Part shown: positions 51,551-60,009 of the stretch, one piece after another
Numbering within the stretch: the first letter of the stretch is position 1
Layout: every line of letters starts with the position of its first letter
Assembly (NCBI RefSeq): GCF_029360665.1
Contig: NZ_JARDUB010000003.1
Location: 310,001 to 374,000, forward strand
Direction of reading: 5' to 3'
DNA length: 64,000 bases
Source: Eudoraea chungangensis
GTDB lineage: Bacteria; Bacteroidota; Bacteroidia; Flavobacteriales; Flavobacteriaceae
The notes under the pieces: model-generated
Seen by the model: only the letters and a program-made list of their open reading frames with translations
The model's database searches: none
What the model was told of the DNA's origin: nothing
Translations under genes and position numbers: made by a program

Positions 51551-51889
51551 ATGAAAAAAGTTGAAGCAATTATTAGAAAATCCAAATTTGACGATGTAAA
51601 GAAAGCATTGCATCAAATTGAGGTAAACTTCTTTAGTTACTGGGACGTAACGGGAGTGGGCAATGAAAAACAGGGACATGTCTATCGAGGCATTTCCTAT
51701 AGTACAACAGACATACAGCGTCGCTATCTGGAGATAGTAATATCGGACGAGTTTTTAGAAAAAACCGTTAACGCTGTATTGGAAGCCGCATACACGGGAA
51801 ATGTGGGTGACGGTAAAATATTTGTATCTGATGTATTAGAAGCCTACAGAATTCGAACCAAAGAAAACGGCCAAGCCGGAATTAATTAA
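51551..51889 (+). CDS. P-II family nitrogen regulatory protein
   Basis: 112 residues, full length. PII proteins sense 2-oxoglutarate and ATP/ADP and, when encoded next to amtB, usually gate the ammonium channel. The opening KKVEAIIRKSKFDDVKKAL and the B-loop TGNVGDGKIFV and C-loop RIRTKE are standard. The T-loop GNEKQGHVYRGISYSTTDIQ is one residue shorter than in E. coli GlnB but keeps both Tyr; whether it is uridylylated is unknown. First gene of PII-amtB-porin, 23 bases before amtB. Confidence 0.93.
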   Translation: MKKVEAIIRKSKFDDVKKALHQIEVNFFSYWDVTGVGNEKQGHVYRGISYSTTDIQRRYLEIVISDEFLEKTVNAVLEAAYTGNVGDGKIFVSDVLEAYRIRTKENGQAGIN

Positions 51890-51912
51890 AAAACTAACTA
51901 AACCTTAAAAAA

Positions 51913-53163
51913 ATGGATGCAGGATTATTTACAGCCAATAACGTTTGGATGATGGTATGTACAGCCTTGGTATTTTTTATGCACACAGGCTTTGCCTTCT
52001 TAGAAATTGGGCTTACCAGACAAAAAAACACAATAAACATATTATTTAAAAACATTTTTATCATCACCGTAGGTCTACTACTATACTATATAGGAGGCTT
52101 TAATTTAATGTATCCTGGCTTTGCAGAAGGTTCCAGTGGCATTATAGACTTTGCAGGATTCGGTATTGCAGCACCTGAAAACGGAATGACCCCTGAATAT
52201 GCAGATGGTGGATATACTTGGTGGACAGACTTTCTCTTTCAAGGAATGTTTGCAGCTACAGCGGCAACCATAGTATCAGGAGCAGTGGCGGAAAGAATTA
52301 AAATAGCTCCCTTTATGATATTTACTATTTTATATGTTGGACTTATATATCCTATTGTTGGTTCATGGCAATGGGGTGGTGGTTTTCTATCTTCCTTAGG
52401 TGGAGATGAAGGATTCTACGATTTTGCGGGCTCTACCCTAGTTCACTCTGTTGGAGGATGGGGAGCACTTATCGCAATTTATTTATTAGGTGCCAGAATT
52501 GGAAAATTTGACTCTGATGGGAAGCCAAATGCGATCCCTGGTCACAACATCCCTATGGCAACAGCTGGGGTACTTATTCTCTGGTTAGGCTGGTTTGGTT
52601 TTAATGGAGGTTCTGTACTTTCTGCAGACCCTGAAGCTACCTCCCTAGTATTAGTTACCACATGTTTAGCAGCAGCCGCAGGTGGTGTTGCCGCTATGTT
52701 AACCTCTACATTTATGTATAAAAACATGGACTTAACCATGTTCTTAAACGGAATTTTGGGTGGTCTAGTAGGAATAACCGCCGGTGCAGATCTTATGTCA
52801 CCAACCGAAGCAGTAATAATCGGTCTTATCGCTGGTGTAATCATAGTCTTAGGAGTTGCCTTCATTGACAAAATAAGACTGGATGATCCGGTAGGAGCCG
52901 TAACAGTTCACCTTATTTGCGGAATCTGGGGAACATTGGCAGTAGGATTATTTGGAGCCAAAGCCGGAGCACAACAACTAATATACCAGCTTACTGGTGT
53001 AGCTGCGGTAGGTGTTTTCTGTTGTGTAACTGCCTTTATCATAATATTCGCCCTTAAGAAAACAATGGGAATAAGAGTAGACAAAGAAGAAGAAATAAAT
53101 GGTTTAGATCTAATTGAGCATGGAATGGATGCTTATTCAGATTTTAGAATGAACCAGCATTAA
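51913..53163 (+). CDS. amtB: Ammonium transporter AmtB
   Basis: 416 residues with eleven hydrophobic helices and no leader peptide. The twin pore histidines are H178 (STLVHSVGGWGAL) and H333 (AVTVHLICGIWG). The Amt signature DFAGSTLVHSVGGW is complete, and the C-terminal cytoplasmic tail (RVDKEEEINGLDLIEHGMDA) has the G-x-D/E-x-x-x-H-G pattern that PII contacts. It takes up ammonium when nitrogen is scarce. It follows the PII gene directly; a stem-loop at its 3' end separates it from the porin gene. Confidence 0.97.
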   Translation: MDAGLFTANNVWMMVCTALVFFMHTGFAFLEIGLTRQKNTINILFKNIFIITVGLLLYYIGGFNLMYPGFAEGSSGIIDFAGFGIAAPENGMTPEYADGGYTWWTDFLFQGMFAATAATIVSGAVAERIKIAPFMIFTILYVGLIYPIVGSWQWGGGFLSSLGGDEGFYDFAGSTLVHSVGGWGALIAIYLLGARIGKFDSDGKPNAIPGHNIPMATAGVLILWLGWFGFNGGSVLSADPEATSLVLVTTCLAAAAGGVAAMLTSTFMYKNMDLTMFLNGILGGLVGITAGADLMSPTEAVIIGLIAGVIIVLGVAFIDKIRLDDPVGAVTVHLICGIWGTLAVGLFGAKAGAQQLIYQLTGVAAVGVFCCVTAFIIIFALKKTMGIRVDKEEEINGLDLIEHGMDAYSDFRMNQH

Positions 53164-53171
53164 AAAAAGCA

Positions 53172-53199
53172 AACGGAGCGTTTGGCAGAACGCTCCGTT
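53172..53199 (+). terminator. Stem-loop after amtB (partial terminator or mRNA stabiliser)
   Basis: Perfect 11-bp stem AACGGAGCGTT / AACGCTCCGTT with loop TGGCAG. No T tract follows, so it may attenuate, or protect the upstream mRNA, rather than stop all transcription to the porin gene 72 bases later. Confidence 0.7.
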
Positions 53200-53271
53200 A
53201 TGTAAATCATTCGGTCAAATCAATAATCATATTAACAGCTAACCCCTAAGGGAAAGCATAAACATTGAGTT

Positions 53272-54432
53272 ATGAAATCATTTACAAATACAAGTTACAT
53301 AAAAAATCTGTTTTTATTAGCAGTGCTTATTCTTGCCTCCTCAGCATTTGCACAGGAAGAGGAAGAGGAGAAAAAAATGACATTCAATTTTAGTGGATCG
53401 GTAGATGCCTATTACAGAACCAACTTTAATGGCCTAAATAGTAAGGTCCCTGTTATTGAGAATGGTGTAGAAATCGGCGAAATAGAACCTAGTGCGCCTG
53501 GAACCTCTTTTGCAAATGACCATGGTTTTTCCATTGGTATGGCAAACTTAATCTTAGGTTATGAGGGTGAAAAAGTAGGCTTTGTGGCCGACTTAGTTTT
53601 TGGTCCAAGAGGAGAAGACGCTGTATTTAATGATATAGGGTCAACTAATATTGTAAACCAATTATATGTGTATTGGAATGTTAGTGAAAAAGTTACCCTA
53701 ACCTTTGGTAATTTCAATACTTTTTTGGGATATGAAGTAATATCTCCTGTTGCTAATTTCAATTATAGTACTTCCTATATGTTCTCTTATGGTCCCTTTT
53801 CTCATGCGGGTCTTAAGGCCGACTTCGATTTAGGAAACGATTGGTCAGCAATGGTCGCTATTTTGAATCAGACAGATTTCACCTCTTCGGCCAGAGTAAG
53901 TGATTTTAGTTTTGGAGCGCAAATTGGCTATGCCGGTCAGTACTTAAATTTTCTTTATGGAAAACAAGGTATAGACAAAGTTTTAATAGATGGAAACATA
54001 GTGGAACCGAGTATATCTGGTCTATTTCAAATAGACTATACCGGCGGCTTTAATTTTGGAGAAGACTTTTTCTTAGGAATTAATGCAACCTATCAAGATA
54101 CAGGAGATGTTGGCTTTGACGAATTTACTCCAGATGATCTTGGATTCTATGGGGTAGCCCTTTATCCACAATATACTACCTCTGAAACCTTTACAATTGG
54201 GTTAAGAGGAGAATATTTTAGTGAAATTGGAGATTATGGAGCCATTGGTACAGGAGTAGAAGATTCTAATGTTTTTGCCTTAACCGCTACAGGAAATATT
54301 CAACTTGGGAATCTGGCAATAAAACCAGAAATAAGATTCGACACAGCTTCCGATGATGCCTTTTTAAATTCAGATCTAGTAGCTCAGGATAATTTATCCT
54401 CCTTCTTATTGGCTGCCGTTTATGCCTTTTAG
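53272..54432 (+). CDS. Outer-membrane beta-barrel porin (OmpL/bbp2-like) of the ammonium cluster
   Basis: 386 residues. Signal peptide of about 27 residues (KNLFLLAVLILASSAFAQ), an acidic EEEEEKK start and alternating beta strands (FNFSGSVDAYYRTNF, ANLILGYEGEKVGFVADLVF, LTFGNFNTFLGYEVISP) to a C-terminal FLLAAVYAF with terminal Phe. This is the putative porin family often downstream of amtB in Bacteroidota. It probably lets a small nitrogen compound through the outer membrane (inference from context). A terminator hairpin follows. Confidence 0.85.
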   Translation: MKSFTNTSYIKNLFLLAVLILASSAFAQEEEEEKKMTFNFSGSVDAYYRTNFNGLNSKVPVIENGVEIGEIEPSAPGTSFANDHGFSIGMANLILGYEGEKVGFVADLVFGPRGEDAVFNDIGSTNIVNQLYVYWNVSEKVTLTFGNFNTFLGYEVISPVANFNYSTSYMFSYGPFSHAGLKADFDLGNDWSAMVAILNQTDFTSSARVSDFSFGAQIGYAGQYLNFLYGKQGIDKVLIDGNIVEPSISGLFQIDYTGGFNFGEDFFLGINATYQDTGDVGFDEFTPDDLGFYGVALYPQYTTSETFTIGLRGEYFSEIGDYGAIGTGVEDSNVFALTATGNIQLGNLAIKPEIRFDTASDDAFLNSDLVAQDNLSSFLLAAVYAF

Positions 54433-54484
54433 AAAAAGCTTAAAAATACCGCCTTTAGTTTAGTTTTGTTTAGTTAAATTACCC

Positions 54485-54511
54485 AACCCCGGCAACCAAG
54501 TTGCTGGGGTT
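54485..54511. terminator. Terminator after the porin gene
   Basis: AACCCCGGCAAC (54485-54496) pairs with GTTGCTGGGGTT (54500-54511), one mismatch, loop CAA. It overlaps the stop of the converging DUF1684 gene. Confidence 0.7.
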
Positions 54512-55172
54512 ATTTGTTGGTTTTATCAAATCGTTTTACCCCTGCCTTTATCTCGGTATTTAAGTAATTCTCTTTAGGAACAATAGGACAGGAATACTTC
54601 TTGTTATACACGCAATAAGGATTATACGCTTTATTAAAATCTAAGGTTATTGCATCTCCTTCCGGTATCGATAAATCTAAGTACCTACCCCCTTCGTAAG
54701 ATTCCACACCATTTGTTTTATCTAAAAAAGGTAAAAAAAGGTAATCCCGAAATCCTATGGAGTCCCTTAGTTGAACATTCTGATACACTTCTAAGGAATA
54801 AGCTTTGTTTTGAAGCCTAAACTCTATGATACCGTACACAGTCTCCTCTGAGAACCTTTCTGTATTGGTTGGCATCATAAACGGAATTGCATTGGGAGTT
54901 CTTTTTAATATCCCCTGAACAATAAACTGTGTATCTGGTTTAAAGAAATCCAAGCCGTCAAAATCTTTTCTAAATCTGTCCGGAAGTGGGGATAAATTTG
55001 GATCCTTAAAAGTCTTATTTAAATTCTGCTGAAATTTAACTATTTCTTTTATCTGCGCAGGATACAAGGATACCTCCTGCTCTTTAGCTTCATCATGATA
55101 ACGCCTCTTATCCCCACAGGAGGAGAAGACAACCACTATCAACAGCCAAATAACTCCAATACCTTTTTTCAT
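54510..55172 (-). CDS. DUF1684 lipoprotein
   Basis: 220 residues. Lipoprotein signal KKGIGVIWLLIVVVFSSC with the Cys at 19. The DUF1684 core (about residues 95-205) shows FIVQGILKRTPNAIPFMMPT, YGIIEFRLQNKAYSLEVYQN, FLPFLDKTNGVESYEGGRYL and the conserved end LDFNKAYNPYCVYNKKYSCP with P-x-N. The function is unknown; the domain is widespread. Terminator shared with the porin gene. Confidence 0.9.
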   Translation of the reverse strand: MKKGIGVIWLLIVVVFSSCGDKRRYHDEAKEQEVSLYPAQIKEIVKFQQNLNKTFKDPNLSPLPDRFRKDFDGLDFFKPDTQFIVQGILKRTPNAIPFMMPTNTERFSEETVYGIIEFRLQNKAYSLEVYQNVQLRDSIGFRDYLFLPFLDKTNGVESYEGGRYLDLSIPEGDAITLDFNKAYNPYCVYNKKYSCPIVPKENYLNTEIKAGVKRFDKTNK

Positions 55173-55324
55173 TCGTAATTATTTATGGTAAAATTACAAT
55201 ATCTATATTTTTTATTTACATTTACAGCATCTTAAAACCAAAAGTACAATGACACATAAACAAGTAACATCGATTCTTTCTTCTAAAACAAAAGACCAGT
55301 GTTGACTTGTGATCACTATATCAT

Positions 55325-55359
55325 AAAAAAAAGCCTGGCTAATTAGCCGGGCTTTTTTT
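55325..55359. terminator. Orphan intrinsic terminator in a divergent intergenic region
   Basis: Arms 55326-55340 and 55345-55359 form a 15-bp stem (AAAAGCCTGGCT / AGCCGGGCTTTT) with one G-U, loop AATT and a T run. It lies between two divergently transcribed genes, so no known transcript needs it. See the related finding. Confidence 0.7.
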
Positions 55360-55374
55360 ATTCAATTATAATTT

Positions 55375-56574
55375 ATGAACCGCCTAATCCACAGCTATTT
55401 AAATTCTTTTAAAGGCCTCTCTAAAGAGGTATGGTGGCTTGCGCTCATTACCCTGATAAATAGAGCTGGCACTATGGTAATTCCTTTTTTATCTCTTTAC
55501 CTAACCCAGGATTTGGGTTTTAGTCTGGAAAGAGTTGGAATTATAATGAGCTGCTTTGGACTTGGTTCCCTCTGTGGTTCCTGGCTTGGCGGAAAACTAA
55601 CAGATGTCTACGGCCCCTATAAAGTTATGTTCTACAGTCTGCATCTGTCGGGTCTTTTGTTTATTTTAATACAATTCGTCGCCTCTTTTGAAATTGTTTG
55701 TCTGGCCATATTTATTCTGATGGTGGTGGCGGACGCCTTCAGACCAGCTACTTTTGTTGCCCTTAGCACCTATAGTAAACCAGAGAATAAAACTAGATCG
55801 GTAACCTTAATTAGACTTGCCATAAATCTAGGTTTTTCTGCCGGACCAGCTATAGGCGGACTAATTATTGGATTTTTAGGATATGATGGGCTTTTCTGGG
55901 TAGACGGAATTAGTTGCATCATAGCAGCTTGGCTATTATTGGCAGTTCTGAACCCTAAAAAAGTTAAAATACTGGATAGCACCATAAATACCAGTCCAAT
56001 ATCTGCTTATAAAGATGGGGCTTATTTACTTTTTGTACTTACCATGGTTATTTTTGGATTTGTCTTTGTGCAGTATTTTTCAACCATTCCACTTTTTTAC
56101 AATGAGGCGAGAAATTTAGATGAGGCCGAAATTGGTCTTCTGCTTGCCATGAATGGTTTTTTGATTTTTGTATTTGAGATGCCACTCATTAAGTATCTTG
56201 AAACAAGGGCAATTAGCAAAATAGGCCATATGATTGTAGGCTTGGCACTGGTCACTTTAAGCTTGTTAGTGTTAAATCTATCTTCTTGGAACGGGGTATT
56301 AGTTATTGGCATGTTAATGATGACTCTAGGTGAAATGATTGCCTTTCCCTTTTCCAATGCCTTTGCTATGGAAAGAGCCAAAAGAGGTAATCAGGGAGAG
56401 TATATGGCCTTGTATAGCATAGCATTTTCAGCTTCACACATCTTTGCCCATAATAGTGGATTTTTATCCATTGCAAATTTTGGCTATTCCTTTACTTGGT
56501 ATGTTGCATCTGCGATTGGCCTAATTGGTATTTTGTTACTTTTGCTATTAAATAGAGTGCTAATTAAGAATTAA
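55375..56574 (+). CDS. MFS transporter (drug-exporter-like)
   Basis: 399 residues with twelve predicted membrane helices. The loop 2-3 motif GSWLGGKLTDVYGPYKVM is the A motif (G-x-x-x-D-x-x-G-x-x), and LIRLAINLGFSAGPAIGGLI is motif C of antiporter-type exporters. The substrate is unknown. It begins 15 bases after an orphan terminator hairpin, and the DJ-1-like lipoprotein gene begins 8 bases after it. Confidence 0.9.
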   Translation: MNRLIHSYLNSFKGLSKEVWWLALITLINRAGTMVIPFLSLYLTQDLGFSLERVGIIMSCFGLGSLCGSWLGGKLTDVYGPYKVMFYSLHLSGLLFILIQFVASFEIVCLAIFILMVVADAFRPATFVALSTYSKPENKTRSVTLIRLAINLGFSAGPAIGGLIIGFLGYDGLFWVDGISCIIAAWLLLAVLNPKKVKILDSTINTSPISAYKDGAYLLFVLTMVIFGFVFVQYFSTIPLFYNEARNLDEAEIGLLLAMNGFLIFVFEMPLIKYLETRAISKIGHMIVGLALVTLSLLVLNLSSWNGVLVIGMLMMTLGEMIAFPFSNAFAMERAKRGNQGEYMALYSIAFSASHIFAHNSGFLSIANFGYSFTWYVASAIGLIGILLLLLLNRVLIKN

Positions 56575-56582
56575 AAAAGAAC

Positions 56583-57326
56583 ATGAATACTAAATTGTGC
56601 CTTTTGCTCTGCCTATTAACCTTCTTACACCTTGGTTGTAAAAATAATGAGGAAGAGAAATCTGTGCCTATGGAAGTATCAGCCTACAAGTCTACTCTTG
56701 TTGAAAATAGATATAATGTAGCTTTTCTTATTATGGAAGGCACCTACAACACCGAATTTACTGCCCCCTACGACATCTTTCAGCACACTCAATTCAGAAA
56801 AGGGATAAAGGCTATGAATACTTTTACAGTTGCCAATACGGATAGGGCGATTACCACATTTGAAGGCCTGAGAATACTTCCTGATTTCAACTATTTAAAT
56901 GATAGTATTCCAGAAATTGATATACTGGTAGTTCCAAGTGCTGAACACCATCTGGACTCTGATTTAGCAGATACTGCTATGCTAGACTTCGTTAAAAAGG
57001 TAGATAAAAATGCCATGTTAGTTACTTCACATTGCGATGGCGCATTTGTATTAGCCAAAGCAGGCCTGTTAAATTCCCATTGGTCTACAACTTTTCCAAG
57101 TGACATAGGTACATATAAGAAGATGTTTCCCGAAATTAGAGTAAAAGACAGCGTCCTATTTGTTCATGACGGGAAGTATATTACTTCAGCCGGAGGGGCA
57201 AAAAGCTTTGAAGCCGCTTTATATGTTTGTGAATACTTATATGGAAAAGAAATTGCCGAATCTATAGCCGGCGGTCTAGTCATAAATTGGGACCTGAAGC
57301 AAGTTCCTAGGTTTATTTCTCAATAA
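56583..57326 (+). CDS. DJ-1/PfpI-type (GATase1-like) lipoprotein
   Basis: 247 residues. Lipoprotein signal NTKLCLLLCLLTFLHLGC with lipidation Cys at about residue 19, so the domain sits outside the cytoplasm. The DJ-1/PfpI fold (about 45-240) has the nucleophile-elbow Cys in TSHCDGAFVLAKAGLL, with AEHH and DGKYITSAGGAKSFEAALYV as in the AraC-associated GATase1 group. There is no DNA-binding domain. It is likely co-transcribed with the MFS gene 8 bases upstream. Its 3' end overlaps the converging alpha/beta-hydrolase-like gene by 14 bases. Confidence 0.85.
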   Translation: MNTKLCLLLCLLTFLHLGCKNNEEEKSVPMEVSAYKSTLVENRYNVAFLIMEGTYNTEFTAPYDIFQHTQFRKGIKAMNTFTVANTDRAITTFEGLRILPDFNYLNDSIPEIDILVVPSAEHHLDSDLADTAMLDFVKKVDKNAMLVTSHCDGAFVLAKAGLLNSHWSTTFPSDIGTYKKMFPEIRVKDSVLFVHDGKYITSAGGAKSFEAALYVCEYLYGKEIAESIAGGLVINWDLKQVPRFISQ

Positions 57327-58737
57327 TTCGATCGTATCTGGAGCTTTTGAGATATTTATTTACGACGGAATTAAATTCCGGCATAATTCTCAATAGGGCA
57401 GTGTCTTCTAAAGAATATAATTCTTCCTTATTGGTATAGCCCTGTTTTAAAAGTTCTTCCAGATAGAAAAGTGCTGTCCCATAATCTTCATACTTAGAAC
57501 TATCGGAAATAATATTTAAATAATATTGATAATCTAACGGGTCTGTTATGGTTTTAATCATCCATAAATAACTAAGGACCTCATCGTTTACAAGCTGTTG
57601 CGATTTTTCCAAGTCTATAAAATCCTCCACTAGGGCGTTTAGATATCCAATCAAGCGTCTTCCCATTTGTACTTGCAAAGAATCCGTTTTGCTGTCATAT
57701 TTCTTTAATTCCCCTACTTTATAATTCCACCAGCCAAGGTTATTATAATTAAGAGAACTAATATCTTCGCCTAAATTATACTCAAACTCTTCACGGATAA
57801 GAGATTCCTGAAATAGGGTATTATTAAAGGCTCTATTTTGAATCTTATAGGTCTTATGCTTTTTCACAGTTCGTAATTCATCCTGTAAAGAATCTACATT
57901 AATTAAAGGCTGGTATACTGAAATAATCTGAGACAACCCTTCCTTGGCCCTATACTTATTACCTTTGCTAAGCAATCCTCTATATTGTTGAAAGTCTTTG
58001 GTATAGTTCTCCATTATAAACTCTTCATCCCTTGCCAAGTTGCCTTTAGCCATAGAGGATAAAACAAGAATTTCAAACGATTTGTTTATTGCACTTGAAT
58101 TATAGTCTTTAGCACCACCGTCGAATACTATAAGATTATTAGGAAACTTAAGTTTCCCCAAGATTGGTTTTTCTTGAAGCATATCGGGATAGTTAAAGTC
58201 TTCATTCCCCACTATTCCGACAAAATGGTAAGGCCGCTTTGTGTTCAAAAGCTCCATATTTGGTACTGGTGAGCCTATGGAAATAACACCTGCAATTTGC
58301 TTTATAAATGATGGTACAATGGTGGCAAACTTTGCACCGGTTCCAAATCCTCCGGTATATGCCCTGTTCTTATCTATAGGTAAGACCGATGACACATTTC
58401 TTATCATCCTGCCAGTGATTAGAATATTTTTAGAAATTGAGAGACTATCACTCACGTTGTTAGAAGAGGCAAGTATAAAACGATGGTCCTCAGCCGCCTG
58501 CCTAAACATAGACAATACTCTCTTGCTTTTACCTTCCATACTAAAAACAAAGAGTACAGGCCATTTCCCTACTCCATCAAATCGTTTTGGTATATAAAGA
58601 TTATAAGATTCGGATATGCTATCCTTTATTTTAACAGAATCTATTATTCTTCCTTTGGTAAAACTCATTTGTTTTTCTTGGGAAATAGCTCCAAAAATGG
58701 GGTAAATCAAAAAAAGTAGCACAAATACATACCTCAT
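57313..58737 (-). CDS. Secreted alpha/beta-hydrolase-like protein with degenerate nucleophile elbow
   Basis: 474 residues. Signal peptide YVFVLLFLIYPIFGAIS. Residues 30-230 fit a feruloyl-esterase/PHB-depolymerase-type fold (ESYNLYIPKRFDGVGKWPVL then FVFS; IDKNRAYTGGFGTGAKFATI). The elbow reads G-F-G-T-G where an active enzyme has G-x-S-x-G, so the catalytic Ser is replaced by Gly. The rest (about 240-474) is helical with TPR-like charge patterns. Probably a non-catalytic binding protein (inference). Confidence 0.7.
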   Translation of the reverse strand: MRYVFVLLFLIYPIFGAISQEKQMSFTKGRIIDSVKIKDSISESYNLYIPKRFDGVGKWPVLFVFSMEGKSKRVLSMFRQAAEDHRFILASSNNVSDSLSISKNILITGRMIRNVSSVLPIDKNRAYTGGFGTGAKFATIVPSFIKQIAGVISIGSPVPNMELLNTKRPYHFVGIVGNEDFNYPDMLQEKPILGKLKFPNNLIVFDGGAKDYNSSAINKSFEILVLSSMAKGNLARDEEFIMENYTKDFQQYRGLLSKGNKYRAKEGLSQIISVYQPLINVDSLQDELRTVKKHKTYKIQNRAFNNTLFQESLIREEFEYNLGEDISSLNYNNLGWWNYKVGELKKYDSKTDSLQVQMGRRLIGYLNALVEDFIDLEKSQQLVNDEVLSYLWMIKTITDPLDYQYYLNIISDSSKYEDYGTALFYLEELLKQGYTNKEELYSLEDTALLRIMPEFNSVVNKYLKSSRYDRIIEK

Positions 58738-58991
58738 AAAAAGAAAATATCAAAAACCTAGCCAAAAAAAACCATTTGTAAAAAATTGGCGGTAATATCT
58801 AACAATTTCAACATTTGAAAATACAAAAACAAGCTCCAATGGTCACTAGCTAATTTAAGTAATAAAAGACAAGTCTAACAACTATTAGATTTTAAATGTT
58901 TTTAAAAGATTAAGCTATAAGATAGCATCTAAAATACCTGCTTTAGTACTTCAACTACATAAATCTTGGATGTATTAAAAACGATTTAATG
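58738..58991. other. Gene-free stretch between hydrolase-like gene and lrp-type gene
   Basis: 254 AT-rich bases upstream of the hydrolase-like gene and downstream of the Lrp-type gene. I see no good -7 box, terminator or open frame here. Confidence 0.5.
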
Positions 58992-59438
58992 TTAAATTTG
59001 TTTTATTGGGGCTTGAGAAACTACATCCGAAAGAATAATATGGGTTCTGGTTTCACCATATCTAATCAATTGATCAATAAATTCTTCCAAATGCCCCTGA
59101 TCTTTTAATACTACTTCCATCACAATGTTCTCATTACCCGTTATTCGGTAACAATTGGTTACCTCGGGAAGCCCAGGTACCATTTCCAAAAATGGCTTAA
59201 GTTTCCCCATAAAAGCCCTTAAAGTTATGATAGCTTTTAGTTGATAACCTGCCTTAGCGTAAGAGACTTTCGCCTTAAAGCCTTCCAATATTCCACTGTC
59301 TTCCATTTTTTTAATTCTCTCCGCCACAGCAGGAGGTGTTAGTCCTACTTTTTTCCCTATCTCGACCAAAGATTGTCTCGAATTTTGCTGCAGTATGGCA
59401 AGTATTCTCCAATTCAAATCGTCTATCTTATCTATCAT
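58992..59438 (-). CDS. Lrp/AsnC family transcriptional regulator
   Basis: 148 residues. N-terminal winged helix-turn-helix (LNWRILAILQQNSRQSLVEI, GKKVGLTPPAVAERIKKMED, SGILEGFKA) and C-terminal RAM/AsnC ligand domain (about 65-145: VTNCYRITGNENIVMEVVLK). It binds an amino acid and forms dimers to octamers. It is a single gene; the divergent neighbour is the helical protein at 59555. An inverted repeat at 59484-59506 is a possible binding site. Confidence 0.93.
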   Translation of the reverse strand: MIDKIDDLNWRILAILQQNSRQSLVEIGKKVGLTPPAVAERIKKMEDSGILEGFKAKVSYAKAGYQLKAIITLRAFMGKLKPFLEMVPGLPEVTNCYRITGNENIVMEVVLKDQGHLEEFIDQLIRYGETRTHIILSDVVSQAPIKQI

Positions 59439-59483
59439 AACAAATAATAATAACTAATAAGTATTTTAAAGTAAAATAATTCT

Positions 59484-59506
59484 TTTGCTTTAAATAACAA
59501 AGCAAA
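59484..59506. promoter_or_regulatory. 8-7-8 inverted repeat in the lrp-type divergent region
   Basis: TTTGCTTT and AAAGCAAA are exact reverse complements with a 7-base spacer; an outer GTAAA / TTTAC pair lies at 59471-59475 and 59508-59512. Autoregulation by the adjacent Lrp-type protein is inferred. Confidence 0.45.
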
Positions 59507-59554
59507 CTTTACAGTTTTGCACGTAAATTTATATAAGAAATAAGGAAAAATAAA

Positions 59555-59992
59555 ATGCCCTACAAGAACTTAAGGACGATTCCGGTTTATAGAAAATCTA
59601 TAGAGCTATGCTCTATGAGTAGGGAGATTGCATCTTTTGTATCTAAAAACAAAGATTTGCTAACCCTCTGCCAATCAAATAGTTTAAGAGATACTATTGC
59701 CGATTCTTTGTTAACAGATGCCATATTGATTCCCCAGCAAATTGCCAGAGTTGAGGCTTCTGAATCTTACAATGTTAGGATGAAATCCATTTCCTTTATA
59801 AATATTATGATTCGAAATATTATTTCGTATTGTAATGGATTGGAACAGGATGGCCTAAAAGAAAGAGAATATATAGATTTAATGCGCAAAGAAATTCTAA
59901 GCTTTAGGCGCTCTTTCAAGAAATGGAGAAAGTCTTACGGTGGTTTATCCGGAAATTCCACTTGGGGTTTTAACGATTACAGGGGCTACTGA
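59555..59992 (+). CDS. Helical protein, four-helix-bundle (S23/IVP)-like
   Basis: 145 residues, no signal peptide. The pattern LRTIPVYRKSIELCSMSREI ... IPQQIARVEASESYNVRMKS ... YCNGLEQDGLKEREYIDLMR reads as four amphipathic helices. The start 'L-x-V-Y-x-K-x-x-E-L' and the closing E--Y--L-- helix resemble four-helix bundle proteins related to those encoded in 23S rRNA intervening sequences. The match is loose and function is unknown. It lies between the Lrp-type gene (divergent) and icmF (convergent). Confidence 0.5.
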   Translation: MPYKNLRTIPVYRKSIELCSMSREIASFVSKNKDLLTLCQSNSLRDTIADSLLTDAILIPQQIARVEASESYNVRMKSISFINIMIRNIISYCNGLEQDGLKEREYIDLMRKEILSFRRSFKKWRKSYGGLSGNSTWGFNDYRGY

Positions 59993-60009
59993 TCAGAAGA
60001 TTTAGCATA

